Below are positions 43,490-56,256 of a stretch of 64,000 bases of DNA, piece after piece. The stretch's first letter is position 1. Every line of letters starts with the position of its first letter. This stretch comes from Styela clava (taxonomy: Eukaryota > Chordata > Ascidiacea > Stolidobranchia > Styelidae). A model generated the notes under the pieces. It searched no databases. It worked only from the letters and a program-made list of their open reading frames with translations, and was not told where the DNA came from. The stretch covers positions 18,459,426 through 18,523,425 of the forward strand of contig NC_135263.1 in NCBI RefSeq assembly GCF_964204865.1, written 5' to 3'. A program made the position numbers and the translations under genes.

Positions 43490-46432
43490 GTTGTGAATTT
43501 GCTCGGAGAGTTGCAAAAAGGATGGATTGATCTTGCCAGGGCGACAATTGGTGAGTGTTTATAAAAAATTCAATGTTGTAGTAAATTAAACCAGTTATTT
43601 CACAGCTTTCTCACAGGCTTTTGCCCAAAGCAAATTCCGATTCCACGAAAAAAGTATTGATATGATTGTTGCAAGCATAGGCGGAAGCGGCAAAATCTTT
43701 TTGACATATGTTTCCTTTCGATAGTAATATAAGCAGACTGTGGTTGACACAAACATGTTATTCAGAAAATGTACCAGCTGGAAAAGAAATGCGGAGATTT
43801 CATTTTCGTTTGAAATGCGCGGGACATTTGTCTGATTACGATCTCGCTGCGGAAACCAACGAAGATATGCTATCCTGGATTTTCTATGTAAAAGGGGCAA
43901 TTGAGAAAAACGATAGCCAGGTACTATACAAACATTCTTGCTATATGAATCTAGGGCCTAGACACTAAATTATATAGCCTGCAAATCCCGCGACCATTTC
44001 TTTCCAAATATCTTTACATTAAATTGAAGAGGATTCTTACTATACCATTACTTGTAATGGCTCTAACTAATTATACTTACAATTTGTAAGCGGTCTTGAT
44101 TTTCAATATATATAATAAAGAAATAAAGATTATCTGAAATACAAATATTCGTGAGTTAAGGATAATTTTGGGAGCAAATATCCATGAATTCAAATGACCG
44201 CGAGTGTGAATATACTTGAGTGCAAACATCTGTGAGTGCAAATGTGCTGTCATCTCTATATGTATAATTATTATAAACTTATACTTTAATTGAGTGCTCG
44301 TAACGTTTCTTTTGAAATACGGAAACATTGATTTCGTCCGTCACTGCACTACATAAATGACGATATGGTTTAAATGTGCATATGCCTTCACTTCAGACAA
44401 AAAAAAGAAAGACATTGAGATACACAAAAGAATCGCAGTTGAAATATCCGATCTTGTAATATATTGCCAACCAGTTGCTTTTAAGGAAGAGAGATTCACT
44501 AAACGTACGTGGTCTTTCCTACACCTGTAAAAACTATATTACGTAGACATACATGAAACATCCCCTGAGTCGGACTCCATTTACTCCATTAACTCGTTCC
44601 TGACTATGTATAAATAATAAAGCTTAATGTTTTAATTTAAAAATAAGCAATTCAGTATTCGTCCAAAATAATATTTTCCAAAACAGTAGATGAAATGATT
44701 TTATCTAGCTTTTATATTGACGCAATAATTAAATCTGGAAAAAAGTATTTTCAGTTGGTTTTCATTTTTACATTTTAGTTTCAATTTAAAGCATTTATGC
44801 TCTGTATAGTTGTAGTCCTAAAGTGCATCTTACTGAGTGCTTTACTTTTTGCGTTTGGTAATTTTGAACATTGCCAAGTGCATTTTGTTAGACATGTTTA
44901 TTTTTAGAGAATGGTTCCCCATACGAAATGTCATCTTTTCCCGAGAACAAGGCAGAAACACTTGCATGCCGGGAGAAAGCTCATCAATTCATTTCATACA
45001 ATCAACGGCAACTTTCAAGAATATATCCGAAAGGAGGCCGAGTCGATTTGTCTAATTATAATCCGATTCCAATGTGGAACTGTGGATGTCAGCTTGTTGC
45101 GTTAAACTTTCAAACTCCCGGTAACGTATCACAGTTTCCTATTCAATGGATTAACTATTGATTCTAAAAATAATAAAATAAAAAGTATTTCATATATAAG
45201 TATTTTCACTTCAGATAAATCAATGCAGTTAAATCAAGCGAGATTTTCTGAAAACGGCCAATGTGGATTTGTTCTCAAACCATTAATATTTTCTGACTCA
45301 AATTACAATCCGTATCTGAAAAACCATCTTCTTGACGTTGATCCACTGGTAATTAACGTACATGTACGTATTTCTTTTTTTATATCTTTGAATAATTTTT
45401 AATATTCCAACCATTATTATAATTTTTTTGTTTGTCTTCGATGTGAAGCACATTTAAAAGAGGATGATTTGTTATAGATTATTGCAGGACGACATTTGCC
45501 AAAGTCTGGGCGAGGTATATCTTGTCTATTTGTTGAAGTCGAAATATTAGGATGTGAATACGACTGTCAGAAATTTAAAACAGCAAAACAAGGCAAGAAA
45601 AATATGTGTTTTGTTTAAAAGGATGTGCCTCATACAAAATCATCGACTTTAATAAAAGTATTTTTACACAGATGAAAATGGGTTAAATCCGGTATTTCAA
45701 GAATCATTCGAGTTTGCAATTCACTGCCCAGTGCAGTCTTTAATACGGTTTGCAGTTTTTGATCAAGATATGTTTGGAGATCCCAATCTTATAGCTCAGT
45801 GTACCTTGCCAGTGCGTTGTCTAAGAACAGGTTGGTAAATGGGCAAATAAGGTTATTTGTCATAATTTTTTCTATGAAGAATTCCATTCCCTTGGCAAAT
45901 TTCTATCAAAACCAGAGTGTACACGTGTCTTGTTAACTGCAGAACAAACTAACATGCTGGTTTGAAAAATTATATTGATATTTTCTAATTTCTCTATTCT
46001 ATTGTTTTCAGGATTTAGATCGGTGCCATTAAAAAACCTTTTCAGTGAAGAATTAGAATTGGCGTCGTTATTGGTTCACATTGCAATAAGAAATTTGAAG
46101 GTGAACATTTACGAACGCACGTTCTGATTTTAGTACCTCAAATTGAAAATTTTAAACTGACATTTTTTATTCTGACGTTCAGAAAGAAGATGAAGAGTTA
46201 TACAATACTGTTGGGGAATTGCGTGAAGCAAGTAAAGAGCTACAGCAAAGTCTTTCGGCACTTGACCCAAGCAGTGAAGATTTTCAAATACTGAACAAAC
46301 AACTTTGTGAAATACAGAAACGTATTTTTTCAGCAACCGAGCAAATGAAAGAAAGGTTTTGAAGCCGTTCCTCTTTCAATTTATTTAATATAACTACATA
46401 GATACATAAGGAAAATTATATGCATGTATACA

Positions 46433-46438
46433 AATAAA
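46433..46438 (+). promoter_or_regulatory. AATAAA near the PLC-gamma 3' end
   Basis: It lies 71 bases after the possible stop at 46360-46362 and before the alternative last exon at 46676, so it could end a shorter transcript. Confidence 0.35.
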
Positions 46439-46721
46439 ATCTGTTGTATTGAACTGGAAATAATTTTTGCTTCGGAGTAAACGGTATGCACGTGCCATGC
46501 ATATGTTATTCATACGCCTTTCTATACTCATTTTCGTCAATTGAATTGAAATAAAACAGTATTAGTAGGCATTACATAGCCATTTTAGAAGAAGTAATCG
46601 AACAGAAGTAATCTCCTTTTCGGCATAATAATCGATTTTATTCAACTTCTATTTGATCATATTTTCTCATTTCAGAAACATTGAACAGTTTCGTTCTCAT
46701 CGTTCTAATCCGAAAGTTTAA

Positions 46722-47407
46722 AATACAACACGGTAACGATATGAACCTTCACTGAAGTCGCCAGTTGATGATCAAGTTTGCGACTGTTTTTCGATGTTGC
46801 AATTTTCAAAACTCGTATTTAGAGTATGACAAATGACATTTGAACATAGTCTACTCAAGTTTTGCCATTTTCTTTTTCATTCACGCGCAGTACTCACTCA
46901 GGAGTAAGGGAGCAAGGTATGGGATATGAATGAAGTGCCAAGATTTATTGAAAATATATATTAATTATATCAGTTCATGACACGAGACTTGAAAACTGTT
47001 TGGATAAAAATGATCATGGAAACAACTATAAGCTATAACCAGTTGATTATATGTTTCATACGTTATGGGTGAAAGTGTTGTGGACGTTTGAAGTTATTTT
47101 AATCCGTTCGCTGGTTCTTTACGTTCTTTACGACTAAGGGTCTCCTGTTTACGGCCCCGGAAAACATTATTCAAACAGAACATTTAAACTCGGGCTTGTC
47201 AGTATGACTTATCGAGTTGGTACTTTGCCCACGACTAGACTAATCTTTGCTAAACCACTAAGAATGCGTTTGTTTATCAAACCGCAATCCAATTAAACAT
47301 CGCTGAATAATGAAACGAACAGCAAACAAAACTGTTACATAAGAGATTTTAGTTGATTTGAATTTCATGTAGTTTGTGGATGAATTTTAAAGTGATTTTT
47401 ACTTAAA
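46722..47407. other. Intergenic stretch before MRH copy 3
   Basis: No exon, RNA or repeat end recognised. The promoter of copy 3 is expected here. Confidence 0.4.
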
Positions 47408-50400
47408 ATGCAATTGAAAGAAAATGTTGCCACCGTTCTTGTTATTTTTTGTTGCGGACTTGGGCTTACACAGACCATATGCAAAAACAATGACAAAGAT
47501 ACTTGTAAATGTGATTTAGTTAACGGGTCCGGAGTTATTGATATCACGTTTGGAAATACAAATCTGACGGCGTTGTAAGTAAGACTTTATTTTTTACTAA
47601 GCCTAAGATTATAGTTATATATCTTGGATATATATATACCATGGATCAATAGACAGCCTATAACTTAGCGAATCCAGGTTGACTATTCAGGTTGAGAAGT
47701 GGGTACTCCCGTAGGGTGTGTACCCGGTTAGGGTTGGGTCATAATTTCATTCCGATTTTCTTTATTTTAGTTCTATTACGAGTTCGGGCACTGTCTGTGT
47801 TGGCCAAGTGAATATACCACCTGTCCATAGGTTCCAGTCCCTTTACACAACTTGATCTAAAGAAGTCGAACAAAATCAGAAACCTCCATATTGGTACACA
47901 CACTTCTGGAGCGCCGAAATGTGATCTCAAAATCCGGAACGCTTCCTCATTGTATTATAATATCGTCACGCTAATAACCGAATTGCGTAAATCATTTTTT
48001 GCAGTTTTGAGAAAAACGTAAAAAACTTCCTAACGATATTGTTAGGCCCTCGAGAGTCAATAATTTGCCATGATTCAATTTTTTGATCGTAGCCGGATTT
48101 AAGTTAATTTGTATGACGCAGTTAAGTGACGTCATAATGGCGCACTGTGACTTAGGCAGAAATCTGTCTATGACTTGGGAACACACGCAATTTTGCAACT
48201 TTACTATATTCACCAGTCCTGAAAACTTAACATTCTAAAAACGAATGTAATTCTCAGTATCTGGAATGTCTAATCCCCAAAACAGCTAATCAGTTTCAAT
48301 TACATTATTTTTTATGTTTGAAAATATATATTTCATCAATATAACACCTTCTGCACACCCACCGAAATAAGACTAAGATTAAATATAAAGAATAAAACAG
48401 CAATGCATCCAATATAAAAGCCAACCAAGGTGAGTTGGACTCGGACAGTGAATATCACAAGTGCACGTCTTCCTATACTGTGGTATTAATTCAAATTAAT
48501 TCGCGCTAAGCCAGAATCCGAGATGCAAAAACACGAAAATACTTCGCCGAGGTAATTTTGTCTTTGTGACGTCACAATAATGATAATTCATTATGACGAA
48601 ACAATTGCATAAATGTGCATGTCATACTAAATCTCCTTTTTTATGGGTTTCGGAATTCTTAAAATAAAATCTGAGTTAACAGGCAGGTGCGCAGCATTAC
48701 ATAAATACCTATTTTATAAAAAAAACTCAAAATCGCCAAAAATGACTTACGCAATTCAGTTATTAGCGTGACGATATGCTATTAGTCTACAAAAGCTTTT
48801 TATCTACAGAGCCTTCGATACACTTCTGACAACATTGAAGTTCCAGTGTAAAAAGTCCAGTGATCTTTTACAAAGGAGGCTATTCGAATCCATTACCCCT
48901 TCTAACCGACTGCAAGACGCTTTGTTATTTTTGGTTCTTTCTACGCACTTTTTGGATCTTGTTTGCTGGCTATGTTGTCAAAAAAACTGTATTACGCAGA
49001 ATCATGCAATATTCTAACTAACATACAAAGTGTACGGATGTATTAAAACAGGAGCATTTTACAAATATTTACCTTTAGATATCACAGACCAAATCCACGC
49101 GGAGGTCCTTATGTCTACGAGTATAATCCTTGTTACGAATTCACGTCTATCGAGGGTTCAGTATCTGGACTTGCGGTAAGGCCAAATGTTAAGTTTAATA
49201 ATCTTCTTTACGTTATACGGATGTTAATTTTATTATCTGATAAGAAAAAATCGTTTTCAGGAGTAGCCATTTTGGCGATAGTAACATTAGTGGCTTGTAA
49301 AAATTGAACCGGATATTTTTAAATTTTTATGACGATATTGCACAGACGCTCCAGTATCGGGAGTTACATTTACTCATTGTACGTGCCTCAGTAATTTATT
49401 ATTATATTTCAGACAATCATGTATAGCGAATATCTGCATAATTATTATGATCTTGGTAAACAAAAAAAAAGTACTTGGAAACTTGACAAAAACGGATCTC
49501 TGGTTGTGTTTTACACGTCGAACCAGTATGTAAGCATTTTGTAAGTATAGTTTCAGTTCTATACCCACAAGTATATATGCGGTGTTGAAGAGAACTGGGT
49601 CGGATCAAAAAAATATATTTCATTAGTGTCGTGTTGATGAAATGTCAATATTGAAAACATATTCAATTAGCTATAAATCCAGCTGTAAAGAATTGTAAGT
49701 TATTCAGGTTATATTTGTGTTAGTGTACAAGACTTCAGAATCAGATAGAATAGATAGCAGAAAAAAGGTATATATATATATAAAGATAGTCTCTCGTAAA
49801 TCAAACCAACATCTATGAAATTTTTATGTTGGTTATAAAAAGTAAGATTATGATTTTGCATACACGTAAAACCGCGAGGCACCAAATATCGCAAAGTAGG
49901 AATTGTTTTTTGAAATATCGCTTTGTGTAATTCGCCCGTGAAGAGAAATGGTCTCACACTTCCAGCATATTGCGACTCGGATCAATGAAGTAAATTCCAG
50001 TATATCGCTTAATAAATCTTAGATATCTTTTATTTATCTATGTCTTTGTAATCCTATCAATACAAAAAAGCATCAATGATAGGATCATATTTAGTACATA
50101 AATATATTTTTATATCAAGAACATTCACGGTGAAGATTGTGTGTGATCCACAGGCCCGCATTGACAACATCACAGCACTGGGTTTTGATGCAACAATCGC
50201 CAATCATGTGAGTAGAAAATTTGGTGCGGAGTTTGATAAATTTACATAAAGAGGCATAACATAAATAAATCATGTATTTCAATTTACAGAACTTCATACT
50301 TTCTGGGCCTGCATTATGTCCGAGAAAAGAATACGGAGTGATGGGCGTAGGATACTTTTCAATAGTTGGGTAAATTATAATTTACATCCATAATGGTCAA

Positions 50401-50602
50401 AATAGGCCACAAAAACTTTGAAGAAGGAATCTATGTTATGTTTTGTCGTTATTAAAATGTTCTTATATTTATTTTTATCTTCAGAGCAATTGTTTTATTA
50501 TCCATTTACATGGTTGCTCGTCTCTCACGCAACAACGCAAATGCAGATGAAAGCAGCAATGATTTTGCAACAGATGGAAATTCTTGGTTCTCCTCTCTAT
50601 GA
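47408..50602 (+). CDS. Mannose-6-phosphate-receptor-like MRH membrane protein, copy 3
   Basis: Six exons (47408-47574, 49079-49175, 49413-49540, 50120-50207, 50290-50369, 50485-50602) give 225 codons without a break. Order: signal peptide (ENVATVLVIFCCGLGLTQT), TCKCDLVNGSGVIDITFG, YVYEYNPCYEFTSIEGSVSG, LHNYYDLGKQKKSTWKLDKN, the MRH strand TFTVKIVCDPQARIDNITAL, then NFILSGPALCP, a membrane segment (SIVGAIVLLSIYMVA) and a short Ser/Asn-rich tail ending SWFSSL. Cysteines pair as expected for an MRH lectin domain. Compared with copy 1, the tail stops exactly within the FWSSLPGL motif, so the endosomal sorting part is gone. That could change trafficking or leave it at the surface. Exon 1, 2 and 5 borders match copy 1 in phase. 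Confidence 0.82.
47698..47924 (+). mobile_element. Palindromic MITE (GCTCCWGAAGT family), most complete copy
   Basis: Starts GGGTACTCCCGTAGGGTGTG, contains GTTCTATTACGAGTTCGGGC and ends TACACACACTTCTGGAGCGC. The two ends are inverted relatives. It lies in intron 1 of MRH copy 3. Confidence 0.82.
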
Positions 50603-50994
50603 GAAGGAGATATCCGAAACATGTCATCAAATTCATTCTATTACGTGCACTTTCATAACAATATAATATGAAAGTTCGGGTTTTGAATATTCTAATTCCC
50701 TTTAATTAATATGTAAAATCTCACAATGTACGTTGTCTAATGAAACAACTGCTTGAGTTGTGACCAACTGTCCTTTAATATTAGGCTTGCTTACTTTAGC
50801 TATTCATTAGTATTTTCATCTTATTAAATATTTTTTGATTGAAGCATATATATATTTTGTTTTGAAATATTTAATTTTAAGTAAGTCGGGAATTATGTAA
50901 TAGGCAATTCATTCCATGTCGATCAATATGCAGAAGTATGAATTTATTGGTGGCAGTAGAGATTTCACCAACGCAAATATATATATATACCTCT

Positions 50995-53900
50995 AATTGC
51001 TGCATTGCGGTCACATGCTATTTTTCGCTGCAGCTGGGCTACTTGTTTTCTGTTGCATATAGTGAGCTACTCACAGCGTTATTTTTAGCGGTTTTAGTAA
51101 AAATGGTATGACAAAATTTAACGCACGTAATACAGTTCGTTTAAAATATAGTCGAGTTGGTGCCCAATCGTCGCCGCCCAATTCCGAGAGACTACTTTTT
51201 TTATCCTATTTGCGGGAATGAGGAACATCATTGGATAAGGTCGACATCGCACAAGGAATATATATATATATATATAGAGAGACTGGCTATTTAATCCTTA
51301 TTCATCATTAAAAACGTTCGCGCTTCCCCTAAATGCTTTGCTTGTAAGGTAAATTAAACACAGGGTACAATTTGTACCCTAAAAGAGCAAAGATCAGTAG
51401 TTTTTGAATGTTTAGGGCGTGTTTCAATAAATGTCCCCGAATTACCAAGAAAACGTAAATGAGCGTGGCTTTGCAAAAGTTTTCTCACCACAGAAGGCAC
51501 GAGGCCACTGCCCATCTCGTTGAATATATTTGTGAAATTTCCAAATACTTTCTAATATATTTAATGAAAACCAATGATGTTAATACCAATCAATTGGTAT
51601 TTCAGAGACACATAAAACGATACTTGATGAGATTGAATTATTAGAAAAGGAATTGAGAATGTTGAAGTTCGCAAAGAAATGGGGTTAGAAAACAAATTAT
51701 CGCTTATCGAAGTTACTATATAGGGTTTCATCGATAATCTCAATTTTGTGCGTTCGATGTCGTTTTTTTGTTGTATTCAAATATATTTGACTATAATAAG
51801 TGTATTACACGTGCTTTACATTACTTTTAGGCAAAAAAAAACTAGAAATTATTGATTCATGATGGTGAGGGTCTCGAAATCGCCATAATTATTAAGCTGT
51901 CTTGCGATAATTTATTGTATTAGCACCACCATTAAATCGAACCATCACCTGAATAATTAACCGTTCTTTAACTCTTTGAACCCTGAAAGCCGCTAAACCG
52001 GCTTTCCCGAGAAAGTCTTCTGACGCTGAAAGCCGGTTTAGCGGCTTTCGCATCCCGTAAGAGGTATGCAACTTTGAAACCTCCTATCTCGCGAACCATT
52101 TATTATATTTAGACAAATTTTACATCGTGTGAAAGATAATCTACAGGACTAAGTATAATTTTAAAATTGAGATAAAATATTGTGATCATCTTATGAAAAT
52201 TAGCAAAATTAAAAAGCATAAAAAACTTCTGAAAATTGCTCAAATCTAATTGACAAAACTTAAATTCGTTTTCGATTAAACCTAGTACATTATCGACAAA
52301 ATTTGTAGAATTTGAAGATAGCTTTCCAGTGATACCATTAGATTGAACTTATGTTGCACCATTCAAATTTTAGAAGCATTTTTATTCGTGATTTTGTTTG
52401 TCGCAAGATCGAGGCGACGTCGAGGTGACGTAAATAACGACCTAACACATTTACGCCGTTACGCAGCGACGTTAAGCAATTACGTTGGCACGTAGCACGT
52501 TTACGTTTCATACGAAAAACACTTTTCCTCGCATGCTCGTAGCGTCATTTACTTAAGTTCGTACTCGTGAAGCGACTTACGACTTGTAAACGATACACGG
52601 GGAAATTTACGCATTACATCGGTTCGACTAAAACACACAATACGCAGTGTTATTGCCGTTTTAATTGCATAAAAATATGAAAAATACGAATAGCCAAAAT
52701 AAGGATTTTTAAAAACAGAATGATGGAACATATCGATGGATGCATTGTTTAGCGCCATTGCTGAGTTTTATTGTGCCATATTTTCTTCTCCCGATAGATG
52801 AATACTATCCAATATTTCATCTGGACAAAGCTTTGGTTTAAAATCCATTGTAAATATAGCGATATCAGGAATGTAGCGTATATGCAGTAATTTCGAAAAT
52901 CTAATGAGGCTGCAAAATGTAAAACACTGACCAGGTGAGCTACTGGTGCCACCATGTCTTCCGTGTACCCGTTATCAGTTTTTTTTTCATTCAATCCTCA
53001 TGATATCCAACGGTGAATAATTAGCCTTGATGTTTCCGGCGGAACCTCATAAATTCATGAGGATCAAATATTTCGTTTTGGCCATTCATTTTCGTCCCAT
53101 ATCCAAATAGTAAACGTATATAAAATGGCCTTTATATTCTAGCAATTTTACTATGTTCGATCAAAATTCGTCTGAAAGGGTTTTATCTGCGGCCGAGGAT
53201 ATGATACTAATGCAATGAAGCCACAATCTGCACTCAAGCTGTGAACGACCAGATGTGCAATTGCGCAATATACCTCACGCAAAGAGTTACGCACGATACG
53301 TCGCATGAACGTTATCACGACAATGTCGTCGTCGCCCTTTGCGTCCTTACGCAAACTTGGCGTCAAATAGTTGATAAATTTTGTTCGCAAACCATTTGAA
53401 TCGATAGTACAAATTCTGCAATAAAATGAGTTATGCGTATGTTAAGAAAGTCATACGTATATTCTCCGAAAGGTAATTTTGTATACTTTTCATAATTGTA
53501 CTTATGTTGATGATACATTTCTAAGAAATGTATTAAATATTACCAAAATACAAAAAAAATAGTAGATGGGGCTACAAATAGGCTTACACATCTCATCAAA
53601 ACATCTCGTGAAAAATAATGCCAGTTAAAAATAAAAGACTAGATAAGCTTTTATATGATATATTACAGACCATCTGATATCTAATGGTTTAGAAGTTATT
53701 TTGATTTAGGATTAGGGATATTACAATTTTTTAACGCGTCAAATCGATTCGACGCCGTGGGAGGTCAGGGTGAGAGAGTAGCGTCGTTCTGGGGATTCAG
53801 AGTTCAAAGAGTTAAAATGAAATATATTCTTTCAAATATAGTTACCATTTTTAGAAGACTTTTACCATTACAAGAAACTTTTCCCAATAAATGCAATATT

Positions 53901-54090
53901 TCGTGTTCTGATGACCGTAAGTTGCATAATTATATAATTGAAACTGGAGAACAAAGGGAATGAGGGTGGAAAACGAAATAACTCGGCATCGTCAGGAGTG
54001 ACTCAGACTTGCCGTACATAACCGTGTTCTAATTCCTACGTTGCCACAAGTCTCAGCAACAAGTTGTACCCCATTTGTTTAATTAGGAAT
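50995..54090 (+). repeat. 1.8-kb repeat, copy B, interrupted by a 1.84-kb insertion
   Basis: Aligns block by block with 29.39-31.17 kb, in the same orientation, before 51968 and after 53812. It starts about 390 bases downstream of MRH copy 3. A (TA)n run at 51265 is internal. Confidence 0.75.
51972..53811. mobile_element. piggyBac-like non-autonomous element with TTAA duplication
   Basis: TTAA stands on both sides (51968-51971 and 53812-53815). The ends CTCTTTGAACCCTGAAAGCC and, inverted, CTCTTTGAACTCTGAATCC match. Copy A of the host repeat has the uninterrupted TTAA site. Inside the left end is a short palindrome (AAAGCCGCTAAACCGGCTTT; 51985). TTAA targeting with CTTTGAAC-type ends is the piggyBac signature. 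No transposase is readable; the interior between 52400 and 52650 is rich in ACGT/ACG words. Confidence 0.82.
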
Positions 54091-55200
54091 ATTAATATAA
54101 ATCAGTACATAAACATATTTTTTTATTTAGTTGGTAATCTTGGGGATAATACAGGGCTTGGCATTTCGTTTCCGAGATAATATAGCGAAGAGTATGTTAC
54201 GTCTGTTACTCGTGAAAAATGATTAGGGTGCTCGCTGCACATGAAGTCTGTGCATTCCTTCTATAATATGCAGTCAGAGCAAAGAGTGTGTGTTTGTATA
54301 AGCAAATGTACTGAAAGCAAGGTTACGCGCATCCCTCAAAAATATAGAAAATAATCTCTGAGCAAAGTTACAGGAAACAAATAAAGTTGAGATAACTACT
54401 GATACTACACTGTTTTTGCACCTTTTGGCAAGGTTTATAATGCGTTTTGACGGTGTTTCATTGTTTTCACACAATTTAGCAAGATAATCACGGCGTAGAA
54501 ATAAGAATTGCTATTAGTTAGGACTGCAACACGAAATAAAAACTTCATCCCAAAACTTAGATTTTGAAAGGTTTGTTTGTCGAATACAAAATTTATCACG
54601 ATCGTAAAATTTGAATTATTCGTTTGCTGAATATGAAAATATTTACAAAACGTCAAATTTCAAAACTTTGTTTGCCGAATATGATACATATTCTTTACAG
54701 CTATTTGCAAGTTCACGAAATGTTTTGTTTCTGCACTTTACATCGTTCAAAAGAATATGAGACAAAATAAGCATATGGTTTGCCTTGAAGTGGTGGAAGT
54801 AACGGTGTCGTAGCAATTGTGTTCATCAGACATTGGGTAAAAATTACTAACATGGCGCAACATAGGGCAAAATTGTGATGACGTCATTATCACACGAAGA
54901 AACGAATCTCATACAGCACACCGGGATATTTGAAATAAATAAAAGTAAATGTTTTCTAGCGGAAAGTTTAGTATTTTAGCACTGAAAATTTCAAAGCGAT
55001 TCCTCCAGTAATCAAAGAGAAAGGCGTTTTTTCTGTTACAAAGAACAACAACAACATAATAACAAAACGAACGTTATGTCCACTAACGTGTCCAATAATG
55101 CAGATTGCAGCCAGCCTTGCACATAGGATACGACGGCAAAATATATGACGTGACAAAGTAAACACATAAAAGTTTGACAAGCCCTAGCGGTCTAGATTCA
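54091..55200. other. Stretch without recognisable feature
   Basis: No terminal repeats, RNA genes or convincing exons found. Confidence 0.35.
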
Positions 55201-55322
55201 CGTTGGATGGATTTGTATATTTGAAGATTGGAAATGTAGTTATGATAAGTCTCCGCGGTCATTTTCTCACGGTGTTTCGTATTTCCACTCTGAACAAGGC
55301 TTTATGGAAACTGTAACTCTTA
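55201..55322 (+). other. Possible small exon (weak)
   Basis: One frame reads DWKCSYDKSPRSFSHGVSYF then HSEQGFMETVTL up to a GTAAAA donor-like site. No acceptor or partner exon confirms it. Confidence 0.2.
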
Positions 55323-55329
55323 CGTAAAA

Positions 55330-56030
55330 ATCTGGAACTTGCGGATTTGGTAGGAATATACTGGGAATATACTGCTAGACCAAGCAGAATTCAAACCTAA
55401 AATACTTCCACAACAGCCGTGTATACAGGCAGGATGTGTGGTAAATACATATGCGTGTTATTTGGGTTTTTAAAAAAACTCGAATTCTTCTCAAGATCCA
55501 CTGCATATTTTAATTTGTCTCCTGTTCATTTTCATCGGTTCATATATCACTCGATTCTTCACTTTTACGCTGTAAATTGAGCAAGTTGACATTCGAGATG
55601 TCTATTTTTATTATCTCCACGTTTTGCAAACGGATAAAATTACTTACCTAGAATTAAAAGAAAAATTGGTGATTGGACAACTATTTTGATTTATAAGTTT
55701 ACGGCAGACAATACTTCCCACTATAGTACACTTTAATTACTCATTGTTTTTGAGATGTGTTTAACAACTGATTCATTTCAGCATTTTAACCCATTTTTCT
55801 TATATGTGTGATAACTATGATAAAAATACATTCGGGTATTATCGATTGTTTGAGCAAAAATTTATTTAATCTTAAAAGTATTCTAATATATTAGGAGGAA
55901 GTAAAAATCTACCACGAAGGGTTAATTCATACTTTAGAAAGGATACCTTAGTCCATATTATGCACCATTTTTACGGCGATGAACGAGATCCGTCAAAGAC
56001 TTAGGCTGAAGCGAAATGTTAACAGGAAAA
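55330..56030. other. Stretch without recognisable feature
   Basis: AT-rich, nothing assigned. Confidence 0.35.
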
Positions 56031-56103
56031 CATGTTTCTGCCTGTGGGCCCAAACCACTTTGCGGGACCGTTTGCAAACGCGTTGACCACTACACTATGG
56101 AAA
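56031..56103 (-). pseudogene. tRNA-Val-like pseudogene 1
   Basis: On the minus strand TTTCCATAGTGTAGTGGTCA then ACGCGTTTGC matches the 5' half of tRNA-Val (D arm TAGTGTAGTGGT). The anticodon loop is partly deleted and the T arm is not restored, so it cannot fold as a normal tRNA. Confidence 0.55.
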
Positions 56104-56149
56104 GACATCAGGATCGGTTTTAAGCCGATTCGACAAACCACGGGTTTAT

Positions 56150-56202
56150 GCGTTTCTCTGTGTAGAAGTCAGCACGTTCGCCTAACACGCGAACAATTAT
56201 TG
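56150..56202 (+). pseudogene. tRNA-Val(AAC)-like pseudogene 2
   Basis: CAGCACGTTCGCCTAACACG then CGAAC carries the tRNA-Val anticodon arm with anticodon AAC in the right loop place. The D arm (TGTGTAGAAGTCAGCAC) is altered and the T arm is absent. Confidence 0.6.
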
Positions 56203-56256
56203 TTAAGTCTCCCAAGAGTATTGTTCATTATAAAATGACCCACCGGCGTATATGTT

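Larger units (their letters stand above)
38276..46721 (+). pseudogene. PLCG-like: PLC-gamma, 3' half only, with frame breaks
   Basis: Phosphoinositide phospholipase C-gamma hydrolyses PIP2 downstream of receptor tyrosine kinases. Exons: nSH2 (38276-38439, 38681-38892; [20 protein letters not shown]), cSH2 (41393-41523, 41744-41912; DVFLVRKSGK), SH3 (42127-42293, 42669-about 42762; [14 protein letters not shown]), linker (43490-43550), second half of the split PH (43766-43920), PLC Y box (44397-44504, 44908-45120, 45215-45363; [20 protein letters not shown]), C2 (45478-45592, 45672-45830, 46012-46100; [11 protein letters not shown]) and a coiled-coil tail (46183-46355, 46676-46721). The PH, EF-hand and catalytic X-box half is absent upstream. 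nSH2 has TGA at 38336 and a one-base shift near 38797. SH3 shifts near 42705, between GGKKEHS and PSNFVEEI. Exons after 43490 are clean. The intron at 45593 has a GC donor. The stop at 46360-46362 with AATAAA at 46433 is an alternative end. Enzyme activity is not expected from this copy. Confidence 0.85.

Noticed and set aside
52549..53390. Minus-strand frames as a piggyBac transposase
   Set aside because: No DDD-domain or cysteine-rich C-terminal text could be recognised; the element is treated as non-autonomous.
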